This document shows, one piece after another, positions 1-7,719 of a stretch of DNA of 22,529 bases. The number at the start of each line of letters is the position of its first letter. Positions within the stretch are counted from its first letter, which is position 1. The DNA is taken from assembly GCA_964444825.1 (NCBI GenBank), contig CAYUIS010000082.1, positions 1-22,529 of the forward strand, written 5' to 3'. A program made the translations under genes and the position numbers. Source of the stretch: CAYUIS01 sp964444825. Its GTDB lineage: Bacteria > Chloroflexota > Anaerolineae > B4-G1. The notes under the pieces were generated by a model. The model saw only the letters and a list, made by a program, of their open reading frames with translations. It had not been told where the DNA came from and did no database searches.

Positions 1-275
1 CCCCAATCCATCGAGCCACTACCATCAAGCAGGAGGTGAACGGCCAGATCCTGCTCTTCCTCAAACAGCTTTACAAAAGGACGTTCCAGTCGAGCATAGA
101 TATTCCAGTCCACGTGCCGCAGATCATCCCCTTGGGCATAGTCTCGATAGTCAGCGAATTCGATCGATGCACCCCGCTTGGTTGAGCGTCGCTCGCCCGT
201 GATCCGCCCGGCTCTCACGTGACGGGCCACCAGGGAAAGACGGTCCAGTCTGCTCAGAACGCTCCCGTCCAGCAT
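1..275 (-). CDS. DUF58 domain protein, N-terminal part (cut by window edge)
   Basis: The reverse strand from an ATG at 275 encodes about 91 residues and runs off the left edge. The fragment contains the DUF58 hallmark: an Arg/Gly-rich lead (RRSTKRGASIEF), then DYRDYAQGDDLRHVDWNIYAR, then an acidic stretch leading to LLLDGSGSM. That last piece resembles the start of a von Willebrand A-like fold with a DxSxS metal site. DUF58 proteins are usually encoded directly after a MoxR ATPase and are thought to be its partner in assembling or maturing envelope proteins. Here the gene starts 43 bases after the MoxR gene on the same strand. A GGGAGA ribosome-binding site lies just upstream of the ATG. The family is clear; the precise cellular role is not known, and the C-terminal part is not visible. 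Confidence 0.9.
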   Translation of the reverse strand, partial: MLDGSVLSRLDRLSLVARHVRAGRITGERRSTKRGASIEFADYRDYAQGDDLRHVDWNIYARLERPFVKLFEEEQDLAVHLLLDGSGSMDW

Positions 276-318
276 CACATCTCCCTTTGCCGCCGACTCT
301 CCCGAGTGTCCTGCCTGG

Positions 319-1299
319 CTATGGCTCAGCAACCTTTTCCAATACCGCTGCTACCACGTCATCCGGGCTGATCCCCTCAGCCTGTCCCTCAAAGTTGAGC
401 AAGATGCGATGGCGCAGCGCCGCTGGCGCTACGGTCCGGAGATCCTCGAAAGCCACGTTGTACCGGCCCGCCAGCAGTGCCGTCACCTTGCCGCCCAGAA
501 TCAGGGCCTGCGCCCCCCGTGGACTTGCGCCGTACCGCACGAATCGCCGCACGACTTCCAAAGCGGTGTCGCTGTCGGGATGGGTGGCAACGACCAGATG
601 TGCGGCATAGTCAGCGACCGGCGACGCAACGGGCACCTGTCGCGCCAGGTCACGCATCGCCAGCACGGTTGCCCCATCCGCAACAATGCCTACCTGCGGC
701 TCCGATCCTCCGGTGGTGCGGTTCAGAATCTCGACCAATTCCTGCGAGGAGGGGAAATCGACGTTGACCTTGAACAGGAAACGATCCACCTGTGCTTCTG
801 GTAGCGGATAGGTGCCCTCCATCTCAATCGGGTTCTGCGTCGCCAACACCAAGAAGGGGGGATCCAGCGAATAGGAGTAGTTACCCACTGTCACAGTACG
901 CTCCTGCATCGCCTCCAGCAGGGCCGACTGAGTCTTGGGTGTGGCGCGGTTGATCTCGTCCGCCAGGAGGAGGTTGGTGAAGACGGGTCCCTGCTGAAAG
1001 CGGAACGTTCGCCGTCCATCCTCGGCCTCCTCCAGAATGTCGGTGCCGACGATGTCTGCCGGCATCAGATCGGGCGTGAACTGAATGCGGGAGAATCTCA
1101 GATCCAGTACCTGCGCCAGTATGCGCACCAGCATCGTCTTCCCCAAACCTGGCACGCCCTCCAACAAGGCGTGCCCCCCGACGACGAGACATACGAGTGT
1201 ATGGCGGATCACCTCCCGCTGACCGACGATGTATTTTCCGACCTCGGCTTCGATACTGGCTGCTATATCGTGGAATTGCGTGGGAGACACCTCTGACAT
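319..1299 (-). CDS. MoxR family AAA+ ATPase
   Basis: This 326-residue protein has the full MoxR (AAA_3) layout. Walker A is GVPGLGKT (48-55), followed by the family motif FTPDLMPADIVGTDI (74-88). Walker B is LLADEIN (111-117), sensor 1 is LATQNP (152-157), the arginine finger is in EAQVDRFLF (around R173), and a GASPRGAQAL segment near the C-terminus is the sensor-2/lid region. Length is normal for the family. MoxR ATPases act as chaperones that use ATP to activate or insert metal-binding (VWA) or membrane-associated partners. The immediately downstream DUF58 gene is the standard partner. The ATG at 1299 is preceded by a GAGGA site and lies 19 bases from the end of the upstream isomerase gene, so co-transcription is likely. 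The family is certain; its client here is inferred to be one of the envelope proteins encoded upstream. Confidence 0.95.
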   Translation of the reverse strand: MSEVSPTQFHDIAASIEAEVGKYIVGQREVIRHTLVCLVVGGHALLEGVPGLGKTMLVRILAQVLDLRFSRIQFTPDLMPADIVGTDILEEAEDGRRTFRFQQGPVFTNLLLADEINRATPKTQSALLEAMQERTVTVGNYSYSLDPPFLVLATQNPIEMEGTYPLPEAQVDRFLFKVNVDFPSSQELVEILNRTTGGSEPQVGIVADGATVLAMRDLARQVPVASPVADYAAHLVVATHPDSDTALEVVRRFVRYGASPRGAQALILGGKVTALLAGRYNVAFEDLRTVAPAALRHRILLNFEGQAEGISPDDVVAAVLEKVAEP

Positions 1300-1318
1300 A
1301 TCAATCCTCGCGGGTACG

Positions 1319-2176
1319 TTATGTTGTCACCTCAACACTGGGAGTTGCACAAAAGTGCTCCCGGCAGAACGCCAGCGCCCTCCGCAGTGCAACCAGGCAC
1401 TTGGCCTCGTCCTCGGCATCCAGTGCTTCGGGGCAGCTCTCGACGGTGACGACTCCCTGATAACCATTTTGGGCCAACCGACCCAGCAGTTCGTCCAAGG
1501 GCAACGCGCCATCCGGCGGCGAGCGATGCTCCCGACCATCATAGTTCGAGAGATGCACGTGGGCTACCCTTCCCTCCAATCGCTCGTAAGCTGCCAGGGG
1601 ATCGAATCCCCACGTTCCAAAATGGGTCGTATCAAGGGTCAGGTGGGGGAAGCGATCCAGTTCAGCGATACTGTTGAACCAATAGCTGTTTATCCCCAAC
1701 CCTAAGAGTCGATGCCATGGCATGTTCTCGACAGCGATCGTCACTCCTGCCTCAGCCTCAAACGTTGCCAGTCCGTCGCGCAGCAGACGATAATACGGTT
1801 CCCGGCGAGGCAGCGGTACCGGAAGGAACAAACGATGCGGGCGGTATCCGTGCCACCATCCCTCGACGGCATACACCCGGAACGGCAGATGTGTCACGAC
1901 TGTCGTGGCGCCAACATCCTTCGCCAACTCCACTGTCCTCTTCAGCCGACCCAACTGGTCACTCGGCCAACCTGGCACTCTCGGAGCAAACGGACTGTGC
2001 ACAACGAGGACAGGCAGACCAAAATCGGCCGACAGACGGCGCAGGTAGGATGGCTGGCGACCATCCCATCGATGATCCACCAACACCTCCACACCATCGT
2101 AGCCGGCCTGCGCAGCCAGTTCGAACACGCGAGCCGTGCCGTAGGAGTAGAGCGAACCGGTCGAGAGTGCGATCAT
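1319..2176 (-). CDS. Sugar phosphate isomerase/epimerase-like TIM-barrel protein
   Basis: A 285-residue protein of the xylose isomerase-like / AP endonuclease 2 TIM-barrel superfamily. It begins with a typical first strand (MIALSTGSLYSYGTARVFELAAQAGYDGVEVLVD). Internal metal-ligand-like segments follow: VHSPFAP, VVTHLPF, IAVENMPWH, LTLDTTHFGTWG, VAHVHLSNYDG and a final VVTVESCPEA. These Glu, His and Asp residues at strand ends fit the divalent-metal site of the family. Members isomerise or epimerise sugars or cyclitols, and some cleave abasic DNA; the substrate cannot be read from sequence. The ATG overlaps the stop of the peptidase gene as ATGA, so the two are translationally coupled. It lies just before the MoxR gene without an obvious functional link. 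Confidence 0.85.
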   Translation of the reverse strand: MIALSTGSLYSYGTARVFELAAQAGYDGVEVLVDHRWDGRQPSYLRRLSADFGLPVLVVHSPFAPRVPGWPSDQLGRLKRTVELAKDVGATTVVTHLPFRVYAVEGWWHGYRPHRLFLPVPLPRREPYYRLLRDGLATFEAEAGVTIAVENMPWHRLLGLGINSYWFNSIAELDRFPHLTLDTTHFGTWGFDPLAAYERLEGRVAHVHLSNYDGREHRSPPDGALPLDELLGRLAQNGYQGVVTVESCPEALDAEDEAKCLVALRRALAFCREHFCATPSVEVTT

Positions 2177-3942
2177 AGGGCCTCCAACTCATCCAGCATC
2201 CCTCGCAACACGTCAAAGCCCCCTTGCCAGAAATCGGGCGACGCCATATCGAAACCAGCCTCGCTGACAATATGCTCTGGGCTCTGTGAACCCCCGTAGG
2301 CCAGGACCCTGTGGTAGCAAGGCACAAACGACGCCCCTTGCTTCTTGTACTGCCGATACAGCGCCAGCACCAGTAGGTGGCCAAAGCTATAGGCATAGCA
2401 GTAGAAGGGTGTGCCATAGATGTGTGGAATGGCGGTCCACTCCCACCGAAAATCGTCGGAAACCTCAACCGAGTCGCCAAACTGCTCGTGTAGATTCTCC
2501 TCGTATACCCCACACAGCTCACCGGCGGTGGCGCCCTCAACGATGCATCGATGAGCCTCAAGTTCGAATAGAACAAAATACGCCTGGCGGGCGATGGTTG
2601 CATAGGCATTGTCCAGAATCCTGGCCAGTAGATCTCGACGCACCACCGGGTCATCTTCCTCATCCAGCAGTCTGTCGTTGAGCAGCATCTCGGAGAAAAC
2701 GGATGCCGTCTCGGCCAGCGGAAGCGATGAATGATACGTAAAGAGCGAATGGTCCCCCGCCATCAAGGCGTGGATAGCGTGGCCAAGCTCGTGCGCCATC
2801 GTCAGCACGTCATCCGCCTTGCCCACATAGTTGAGCAGCACCCAGGGAGTGACACCAGGAAGTAAGCCGGCACAGAAAGCACCGCTGCGCTTCCCCGCTC
2901 GTATCTCCGCATCGATGTGTCCATCGGCAAAGACTCGCCGGGCGTTCTCTCCCAAAGTGGAAGAGAACTGAGTCAAGCTGTCCAACACCATGTTGGCACC
3001 TTCTTCGTACGAGTAGGATTTGTCGGATGCGCGCAGAGGCGCATAGACGTCGTAGCGACGCAGCCGCTCTACACCCAGCCAACGAGCCTTCAACTGGAAA
3101 TAGCGCTGGAAAACAGTCGTGTTCTTCCGGCAGACGTTCAACAGAGTTTCGATCACGGGGTCGGGAATGTCATTGCTCAGGTTGCGGACCGCAACCGGCG
3201 AGTCAAAGCCACGCAGTGCCACATTCTCGCTGGCCCAGTCCCGCACGAGATGGAAATATATCTGTGCCAACACCAGATCCTGCTCGCGATACACTCGGAA
3301 CAGCTCCTGATAGGCGGCGGCGCGCGTCTCCGGCGATGGATCCCGGAAGTGGACCGATAGCTCGCCCCGTGTCATCTCCTTCACCTCACCGTCCACATCT
3401 AGGCTGAAGGAGAAGCGATTCGTGATCATCTCGTACAGCTTTACCAGCGCGCTCGGCCCGTTGACATCCTTCAGATTGATGAGCTTTTCCTCAGGCTCAG
3501 AAAGCGTGTACGGCTTGAAGCGGCGCAGCGACTCCAGATAATAGGCATAGTCCCCGCTAATGGCGATCAGCCGGTCGGCGGAGGCCGGGTCCAGACCCTT
3601 CCACCACAGTGGGAAGAACAGCAACCGATTCTGGACGTCGGTAACCAGTTCCTCCATCTGGCCCAGAAAACCCAATGCATCCTGTGATTGGGTATCCTCT
3701 GAGAACCACAGATGGGCATAGCCGCTCAACCGCCGTAGAGCAACGCCGATGCTCTCGTACAAACGAATCAACTCTAGGAACTCGTCGCTGTCAATCTCCG
3801 GTGAGAGCCTCTCTCGGCTTTCCTCGAACAGCCCCACCTGTTGTTCCATCTCTGCCATCATGGTCTCAAACGGCTCACCCTCACGTGCCGGCAACAGCGC
3901 ATCCAGCGTCCAACCCGACTGTTTGAATTCTGGCTCACCCAC
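2173..3942 (-). CDS. Oligoendopeptidase F-like M3 family metallopeptidase
   Basis: A 589-residue zinc peptidase of the M3/thimet family in the PepF branch. The zinc motif HELGH occurs at residues 384-388, with the third ligand in AETAS (E411), the usual spacing for M3. The N-terminal part (1-190) is the helical PepF N domain and the rest is the M3 catalytic domain; length is typical of PepF (about 590-600). These cytoplasmic enzymes cleave short peptides. The start is GTG at 3942, supported by an AAGGAG site about seven bases upstream. The gene follows the HAD-Nudix gene by 54 bases and overlaps the TIM-barrel gene by ATGA. Its role is probably peptide recycling; a link to processing of envelope proteins made by the same operon is speculation. 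The family assignment is firm. Confidence 0.93.
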   Translation of the reverse strand: MGEPEFKQSGWTLDALLPAREGEPFETMMAEMEQQVGLFEESRERLSPEIDSDEFLELIRLYESIGVALRRLSGYAHLWFSEDTQSQDALGFLGQMEELVTDVQNRLLFFPLWWKGLDPASADRLIAISGDYAYYLESLRRFKPYTLSEPEEKLINLKDVNGPSALVKLYEMITNRFSFSLDVDGEVKEMTRGELSVHFRDPSPETRAAAYQELFRVYREQDLVLAQIYFHLVRDWASENVALRGFDSPVAVRNLSNDIPDPVIETLLNVCRKNTTVFQRYFQLKARWLGVERLRRYDVYAPLRASDKSYSYEEGANMVLDSLTQFSSTLGENARRVFADGHIDAEIRAGKRSGAFCAGLLPGVTPWVLLNYVGKADDVLTMAHELGHAIHALMAGDHSLFTYHSSLPLAETASVFSEMLLNDRLLDEEDDPVVRRDLLARILDNAYATIARQAYFVLFELEAHRCIVEGATAGELCGVYEENLHEQFGDSVEVSDDFRWEWTAIPHIYGTPFYCYAYSFGHLLVLALYRQYKKQGASFVPCYHRVLAYGGSQSPEHIVSEAGFDMASPDFWQGGFDVLRGMLDELEAL

Positions 3943-3996
3943 CCTTCGTCTCCTTATGTGTTGTCCGCAGTGTTTTTCGGCTGGCAGCCGACCACA

Positions 3997-5124
3997 TCAT
4001 TGTGCGCCGTGATCCATTCGCCGTCGGGCCTTTTGCCGGGCCCGCCTCACCCACTCCCGCTCCGCCTCAAAGCTCAGCACCTCGAGTGCCCGGTCCCAGG
4101 TGTGCCACACCGGCTCAAACTGCTTCTCTCCCTTGCCGCGCCCCGATCTCACGTCGTCCGCCAGCGTCATCAGATAGTAGTGCTCAGTGCGCACCACGTG
4201 CCGGTCACTGTGATCAAACTCGACCACCTGGGTGCCCAGGCCAGCTATCACCCTCAGGTTCTCGTATCCGCTCTCCTCCCCGACCTCACGCAGCGCTGCT
4301 GTCTGGGTTTCCTCGCCTGGTTCGACGTGCCCTTTGGGTAACCGCACCTCACCTCGGCTAAGACGGTTCAGCACCAGCACGTGATCATCGTTGACGACGA
4401 TACCTCCGGCAGCCAAATAGCGCACAACCTCTGCCTTCGGCGATACCCCCTCCCCGATGCCCAACAGGTCGTCCAGAGCCTCTCTTACGTCGCTCAACGA
4501 AGAGAAAAGACGACATGCATCAGGAAACTCGGACCCTGTGGCCCACTCGTTCGGCACGACCACGCACGTCATCCCCGCTGCCTGGGCAGATCGCGCCCCC
4601 AGAACCGAATCCTCCAAAGCAAGGCAACAGGCAGGGTTCACCCCCAATCGCTCCGCCGCCAACACAAAGACATCGGGGGCCGGTTTGCCGTGTTCGACAC
4701 TGTCGCCGGTAGCGACAGCGCGGAAGCGATCCTCTAATCCTATTGTTCTCAATGCCAGGTCCACGTAACGCCTGTGACCGGAGGTTGCCAGCCCCAGTGC
4801 GAGTCCCCGGTGATCCAGTTCATCCACAAGCGCATACAGACCAGGACGAGTTCGCAGGCGAGTGGGGACGGCCTCCAGGAACACCCGCTCGCGCTCGGCC
4901 AGCGCCTCCTCCGGACTGACAGGTAATTTCAGGCGTTCACACACGATCCGCGCTGAATCGACCACGCGGAGCCCCAATAGCGCCCGGAACGTCTCCGCGT
5001 CCATCTGCTGACCGTATCGGGCCAGCACCTGGTTCCAGGCCCACATGGCCAGCGGCTCGCTGTCCACCATAAGCCCATCCAAATCAAACACCACCGCAGC
5101 CAACGCCCGCTCAAGATGAGCCAT
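3997..5124 (-). CDS. HAD-superfamily hydrolase fused to a Nudix hydrolase
   Basis: One continuous 375-residue frame carries two enzyme domains. Residues 8-220 are a HAD phosphatase of the beta-phosphoglucomutase-like subgroup: nucleophile motif DLDGLMVDSEP (D14, D16), motif II TSGH (115-118), motif III HGKPAPD (K147) and motif IV LEDS (E171, D172), with a helical cap between. Residues 232-370 are a Nudix domain with a complete box: G265, E271, R279-E280, E283-E284, G286. HAD members dephosphorylate small phosphometabolites; Nudix members cleave nucleoside-diphosphate-linked compounds. A joint clean-up or salvage role is an inference. The ATG at 5124 has a GAGGT site about eight bases upstream. 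Both domains keep their catalytic residues, so neither looks decayed. The fusion is unusual enough to be worth checking, but nothing suggests a sequencing artefact. Confidence 0.9.
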   Translation of the reverse strand: MAHLERALAAVVFDLDGLMVDSEPLAMWAWNQVLARYGQQMDAETFRALLGLRVVDSARIVCERLKLPVSPEEALAERERVFLEAVPTRLRTRPGLYALVDELDHRGLALGLATSGHRRYVDLALRTIGLEDRFRAVATGDSVEHGKPAPDVFVLAAERLGVNPACCLALEDSVLGARSAQAAGMTCVVVPNEWATGSEFPDACRLFSSLSDVREALDDLLGIGEGVSPKAEVVRYLAAGGIVVNDDHVLVLNRLSRGEVRLPKGHVEPGEETQTAALREVGEESGYENLRVIAGLGTQVVEFDHSDRHVVRTEHYYLMTLADDVRSGRGKGEKQFEPVWHTWDRALEVLSFEAEREWVRRARQKARRRMDHGAQ

Positions 5125-5157
5125 CTCTGCTACCTCTTCCGCCCTGCGCCCTGATTC

Positions 5158-5472
5158 TCAAGGCTCCAACGAGCTGAAATAGTCTCGCACGTATTGCTTC
5201 AGTCCCAGGGGGACATAATCCCCTTCCAACGCGGCGCCTGCCTGCTCAGCATACTCGGCATAGACCTCCCGATAGGGTACGTTTGGCCTGCCGCCCTCTG
5301 GAGCAGGAAGCGGTGTGTCCCCCACCAGCGGTCCCTGATCCTCTTCCCGGCCCAGGTCAAGGCCCGTCCCTTCCTCGTCGAAGCGATATGGCACATAGAC
5401 CTCATCGTACGGAGCACCGGTGCCGATGTCCTCGTGATGCCCGGGCTGCGCCTGTTGCCCGCCACTCGCCAT
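5158..5472 (-). CDS. Detached C-terminal segment of the three-TM envelope protein (same frame, after an in-frame TGA)
   Basis: This 104-residue stretch is in the same reading frame as the gene upstream and is separated from it only by a TGA at 5551-5553. The 26 codons between the TGA and this ATG are open and Gln/Gly-rich (QPAQQAEQQGGQ), as expected of a linker. The segment contains two related PYxEVY motifs (APYDEVYVPYRF and VPYREVYAEY) and ends in LGLKQYVRDYFSSLEP. I recall such a tail as the conserved C-terminus of the full-length proteins, which I could not check here. It has no TM segment. A GGTGGG upstream of the ATG could allow re-initiation, giving a small separate polypeptide. More likely it is the end of a single ancestral gene spanning 5158-6762. 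Confidence 0.6.
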   Translation of the reverse strand: MASGGQQAQPGHHEDIGTGAPYDEVYVPYRFDEEGTGLDLGREEDQGPLVGDTPLPAPEGGRPNVPYREVYAEYAEQAGAALEGDYVPLGLKQYVRDYFSSLEP

Positions 5473-5550
5473 CTGCCCACCCTGCTGTTCTGCCTGCTGC
5501 GCCGGTTGTCCTTCCGTGCCGCACTGACCGAGCGGCTGTCCGGTGCGTGG

Positions 5551-6762
5551 TCAGGTACTACCAGCCCGCGCGATCTCCTCACGTCCCTCTTGGAGCTGAG
5601 CGAGCGTGCCCTCGACCGCCTCCTGCCGTTCCACCCGCTCCCCTGCCTCACCCATCTCTCGCGCAGCCTCTCGAATCGCCTCTTGGGCTGTGACGATGTC
5701 TCCCTGTTCGATGGCGTCAGCCGCGGTTGTCAACTGCTCCGCCAGTTCCGGATCCTCCTCTGCCAGGGCCTCTGCCGCCTCCGCCAGCTCCTGAGCCAGC
5801 TCCAGTTCTTCCCTGCGAGTCAGTGCTTCCCCCTTCGTGCCGCCGTAGACAGCCAACGCCCGCGCCGCAGCCTCATAATCAGCGTTTCTCAGCGCCTCTG
5901 CAATATCCCGCGTCATCTCCGAGTCAGCCATCCCCTCGGCAGCCTGCTCCAACCCATCCTCCACCGCTGCCGCGCCAGGATCCTGCAGTTCTGCCAGGAC
6001 CTGCTCCGCCTCCGAGAGCGCTATCACTCCCTCCTCCGGCGTTGCCCTGCCCTCGTCGAGAGCCTCGATCACCTCCTCCAGCGTCCTCAACAGCATGTCT
6101 TGCTCTGCTTCGGTCAGACCCCTGCTCTCAGCCACCTGCTCCCGCACTGCCTCCAGCTCCTCGATCTGCTCTTCGACCGCGGTCTTGATGGCGATCCGGC
6201 GTAGGAGAACGTCCTCCTGAGGATTCGGCAGCCAAAGCGTGAGAGTCAGGCCGAGGGCCAATATACTCAAGGTTAACAACGCCCGGCGCGAGGCTCGCAG
6301 CGGCATCTTCCAACGCAGATCGACACCGCCAGCAACCCTCAGGCTATCCGCCAGTTGCGCTCGGGCCATCCTCCTCGTCGTTCGCAGCCGACCGTCCTCG
6401 ATCTCTATCGCCGTCGTGAGTCGCTCGGCCAGCGTGAACCGGCTGTCAAAGACGCGTGCCAGACGAGACAGCGAGCGCGGCCACACCCACACCACGACCA
6501 CGCCGAACGTCGTGCCAGCAAGCACCAACAGGCCTGCCGACACCACAAGCCAACGAGTCATCAGCAATGGCCACAGCCGTGCCGCCAGTGCCAGTAGCAA
6601 ACCCGCCCCCATCCCCGCTGCGGCCCCCCAGGGTCCCCACGTGAGGCTCTCAACAAAACGCAGCCGCAACCCCCACCGCCGCAGGTAGCCCTTGAGGCCC
6701 TTGAGATTGAGACTCGCGACCTGTGATCTGTCATCCCCGATACGCGACGTATATTGTGTCAT
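5551..6762 (-). CDS. Three-TM envelope protein with long acidic helical domain (DUF4175-like), truncated by in-frame TGA
   Basis: The gene encodes 403 residues. Hydrophobic segments at about 43-63, 70-94 and 161-178 are followed by a long Glu/Ala/Leu-rich helical region (188-395) with coiled-coil character. This layout resembles large DUF4175-like membrane proteins encoded beside MoxR/ABC-2 clusters. The ATG at 6762 forms an ATGA overlap with the permease stop, so I prefer it to the longer frame starting at 6849, which would run 87 bases into the permease gene. The frame ends at a TGA (5551-5553), but the downstream sequence stays open in the same frame to 5158 and encodes a plausible continuation. 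The product may therefore be truncated or the base may be an error. Function unknown; probably a structural or regulatory envelope partner of the exporter and MoxR. Confidence 0.75.
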   Translation of the reverse strand: MTQYTSRIGDDRSQVASLNLKGLKGYLRRWGLRLRFVESLTWGPWGAAAGMGAGLLLALAARLWPLLMTRWLVVSAGLLVLAGTTFGVVVVWVWPRSLSRLARVFDSRFTLAERLTTAIEIEDGRLRTTRRMARAQLADSLRVAGGVDLRWKMPLRASRRALLTLSILALGLTLTLWLPNPQEDVLLRRIAIKTAVEEQIEELEAVREQVAESRGLTEAEQDMLLRTLEEVIEALDEGRATPEEGVIALSEAEQVLAELQDPGAAAVEDGLEQAAEGMADSEMTRDIAEALRNADYEAAARALAVYGGTKGEALTRREELELAQELAEAAEALAEEDPELAEQLTTAADAIEQGDIVTAQEAIREAAREMGEAGERVERQEAVEGTLAQLQEGREEIARAGST

Positions 6763-7709
6763 TGCTTTTCTTGCATCCGCACGCGCAGAACGGCGACCAG
6801 GAGCAGTGTCAGCCCCAGTATAAGATAGATCACTGTGTAGATGATCCAAAAGGAGGGGACCGGAATCGCGTGTGTCGCGTCTATATCCTGCCAGTAGTAC
6901 AGAATGGCATTCTCCTGCTCCAACAGGATCTCAGTCCCCACGGCAGCACTGATGGGACTCAGGCCAACGACAAAGAACGCCAGGTACATCAGGGCTGCCT
7001 CCACGTACCACGCCACATTATCCAGGTTGTACAGCACAGTGTCCATCAGGCCGATTGAGATCAGTATCAACACAGGCAGCCCAATCGTCAGCATCAGTGC
7101 TGCGACGTACGTTAGCACCGTTGAGACGAGCACAGTGCGCCCGAAGGATGAAAAGAACATACCGATCACAGCAAAGGCAAAGGCAGTGACTAACAGCACA
7201 ATCACGGCCACCGCCAACTCCTCAACGATCACACCGCCCAAAACAAAGGCCAGGCTCTCCAACGGAACCGCAGCCAAGATCAACAGAAGCATATACGTCA
7301 ACGCCGAGGATAGCTTTCCAAAGATGAACCGGCGTGCGGGCAGGAGCGTGGCACGCAGTAGCTCGTACGTTTTGCGCTCCCGCTCACCGCTGATTGCCCC
7401 GGCCGTAAAGGCCGGCGTGATGAACGTCACCATAAAGATCTGGATGACCACGACGCTGAAAAAGATGACTTTGCCCAGATAGGCCATATCCGGCCCACCC
7501 CCAGGACCCCGGGCGCCTGTCGTATAAGCAAAGTAAATGATCGATGTGAAACAGCTCAACAACAGTAGATAGACCGTCAACACGATAAAGGCCCGGGGGC
7601 CTCGCATACGCCCTCTCAGCTCTTTGATCAGGAGAGGATTCGACTCCCGGCGCAGCCGGCGAAGGCCCTTTCTGAGAGGCGTGCCCCCTCCAGTCTCCTC
7701 ATCCATCAC
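6759..7709 (-). CDS. ABC-2 type transporter permease (second permease)
   Basis: A 316-residue integral membrane protein with about six hydrophobic segments and the layout of ABC-2 permeases. A basic cytoplasmic N-terminus containing NPLLIKELRGRMRG precedes TM1. Then comes a loop with the family-typical GAISGERERKTYELLRATLLPARRFIFGK, a coupling-helix-like region found in NatB/GldF-type permeases. Four more TM segments follow, with the last near the C-terminus. It probably pairs with the other permease and the ATPase to export an unknown substrate or to pull on envelope components. The start is GTG at 7709 (ATG at 7706 is the alternative); an AGGAG site overlapping the stop of the upstream permease supports either. 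The 3' end overlaps the next gene as ATGA. Confidence 0.87.
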   Translation of the reverse strand: MMDEETGGGTPLRKGLRRLRRESNPLLIKELRGRMRGPRAFIVLTVYLLLLSCFTSIIYFAYTTGARGPGGGPDMAYLGKVIFFSVVVIQIFMVTFITPAFTAGAISGERERKTYELLRATLLPARRFIFGKLSSALTYMLLLILAAVPLESLAFVLGGVIVEELAVAVIVLLVTAFAFAVIGMFFSSFGRTVLVSTVLTYVAALMLTIGLPVLILISIGLMDTVLYNLDNVAWYVEAALMYLAFFVVGLSPISAAVGTEILLEQENAILYYWQDIDATHAIPVPSFWIIYTVIYLILGLTLLLVAVLRVRMQEKQ

Positions 7710-7719
7710 AAACCCACTC

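Noticed and set aside
5551..5553. TGA as a selenocysteine codon
   Set aside because: A weak hairpin follows, but no redox motif surrounds the position, the next residues are a Gln/Gly linker, and I know of no selenoprotein in this family.
5551..5553. TGA read as Trp by a variant genetic code
   Set aside because: Several well-supported genes in the window end in TGA at the expected family length.
5194..6204. 336-codon plus-strand open frame opposite the envelope protein gene
   Set aside because: It is a shadow of the Glu/Ala-rich coding strand: the product is Leu/Arg/Ser/Pro-rich low complexity with no domain, while the minus strand has TM segments, coupled starts and a conserved-looking tail.
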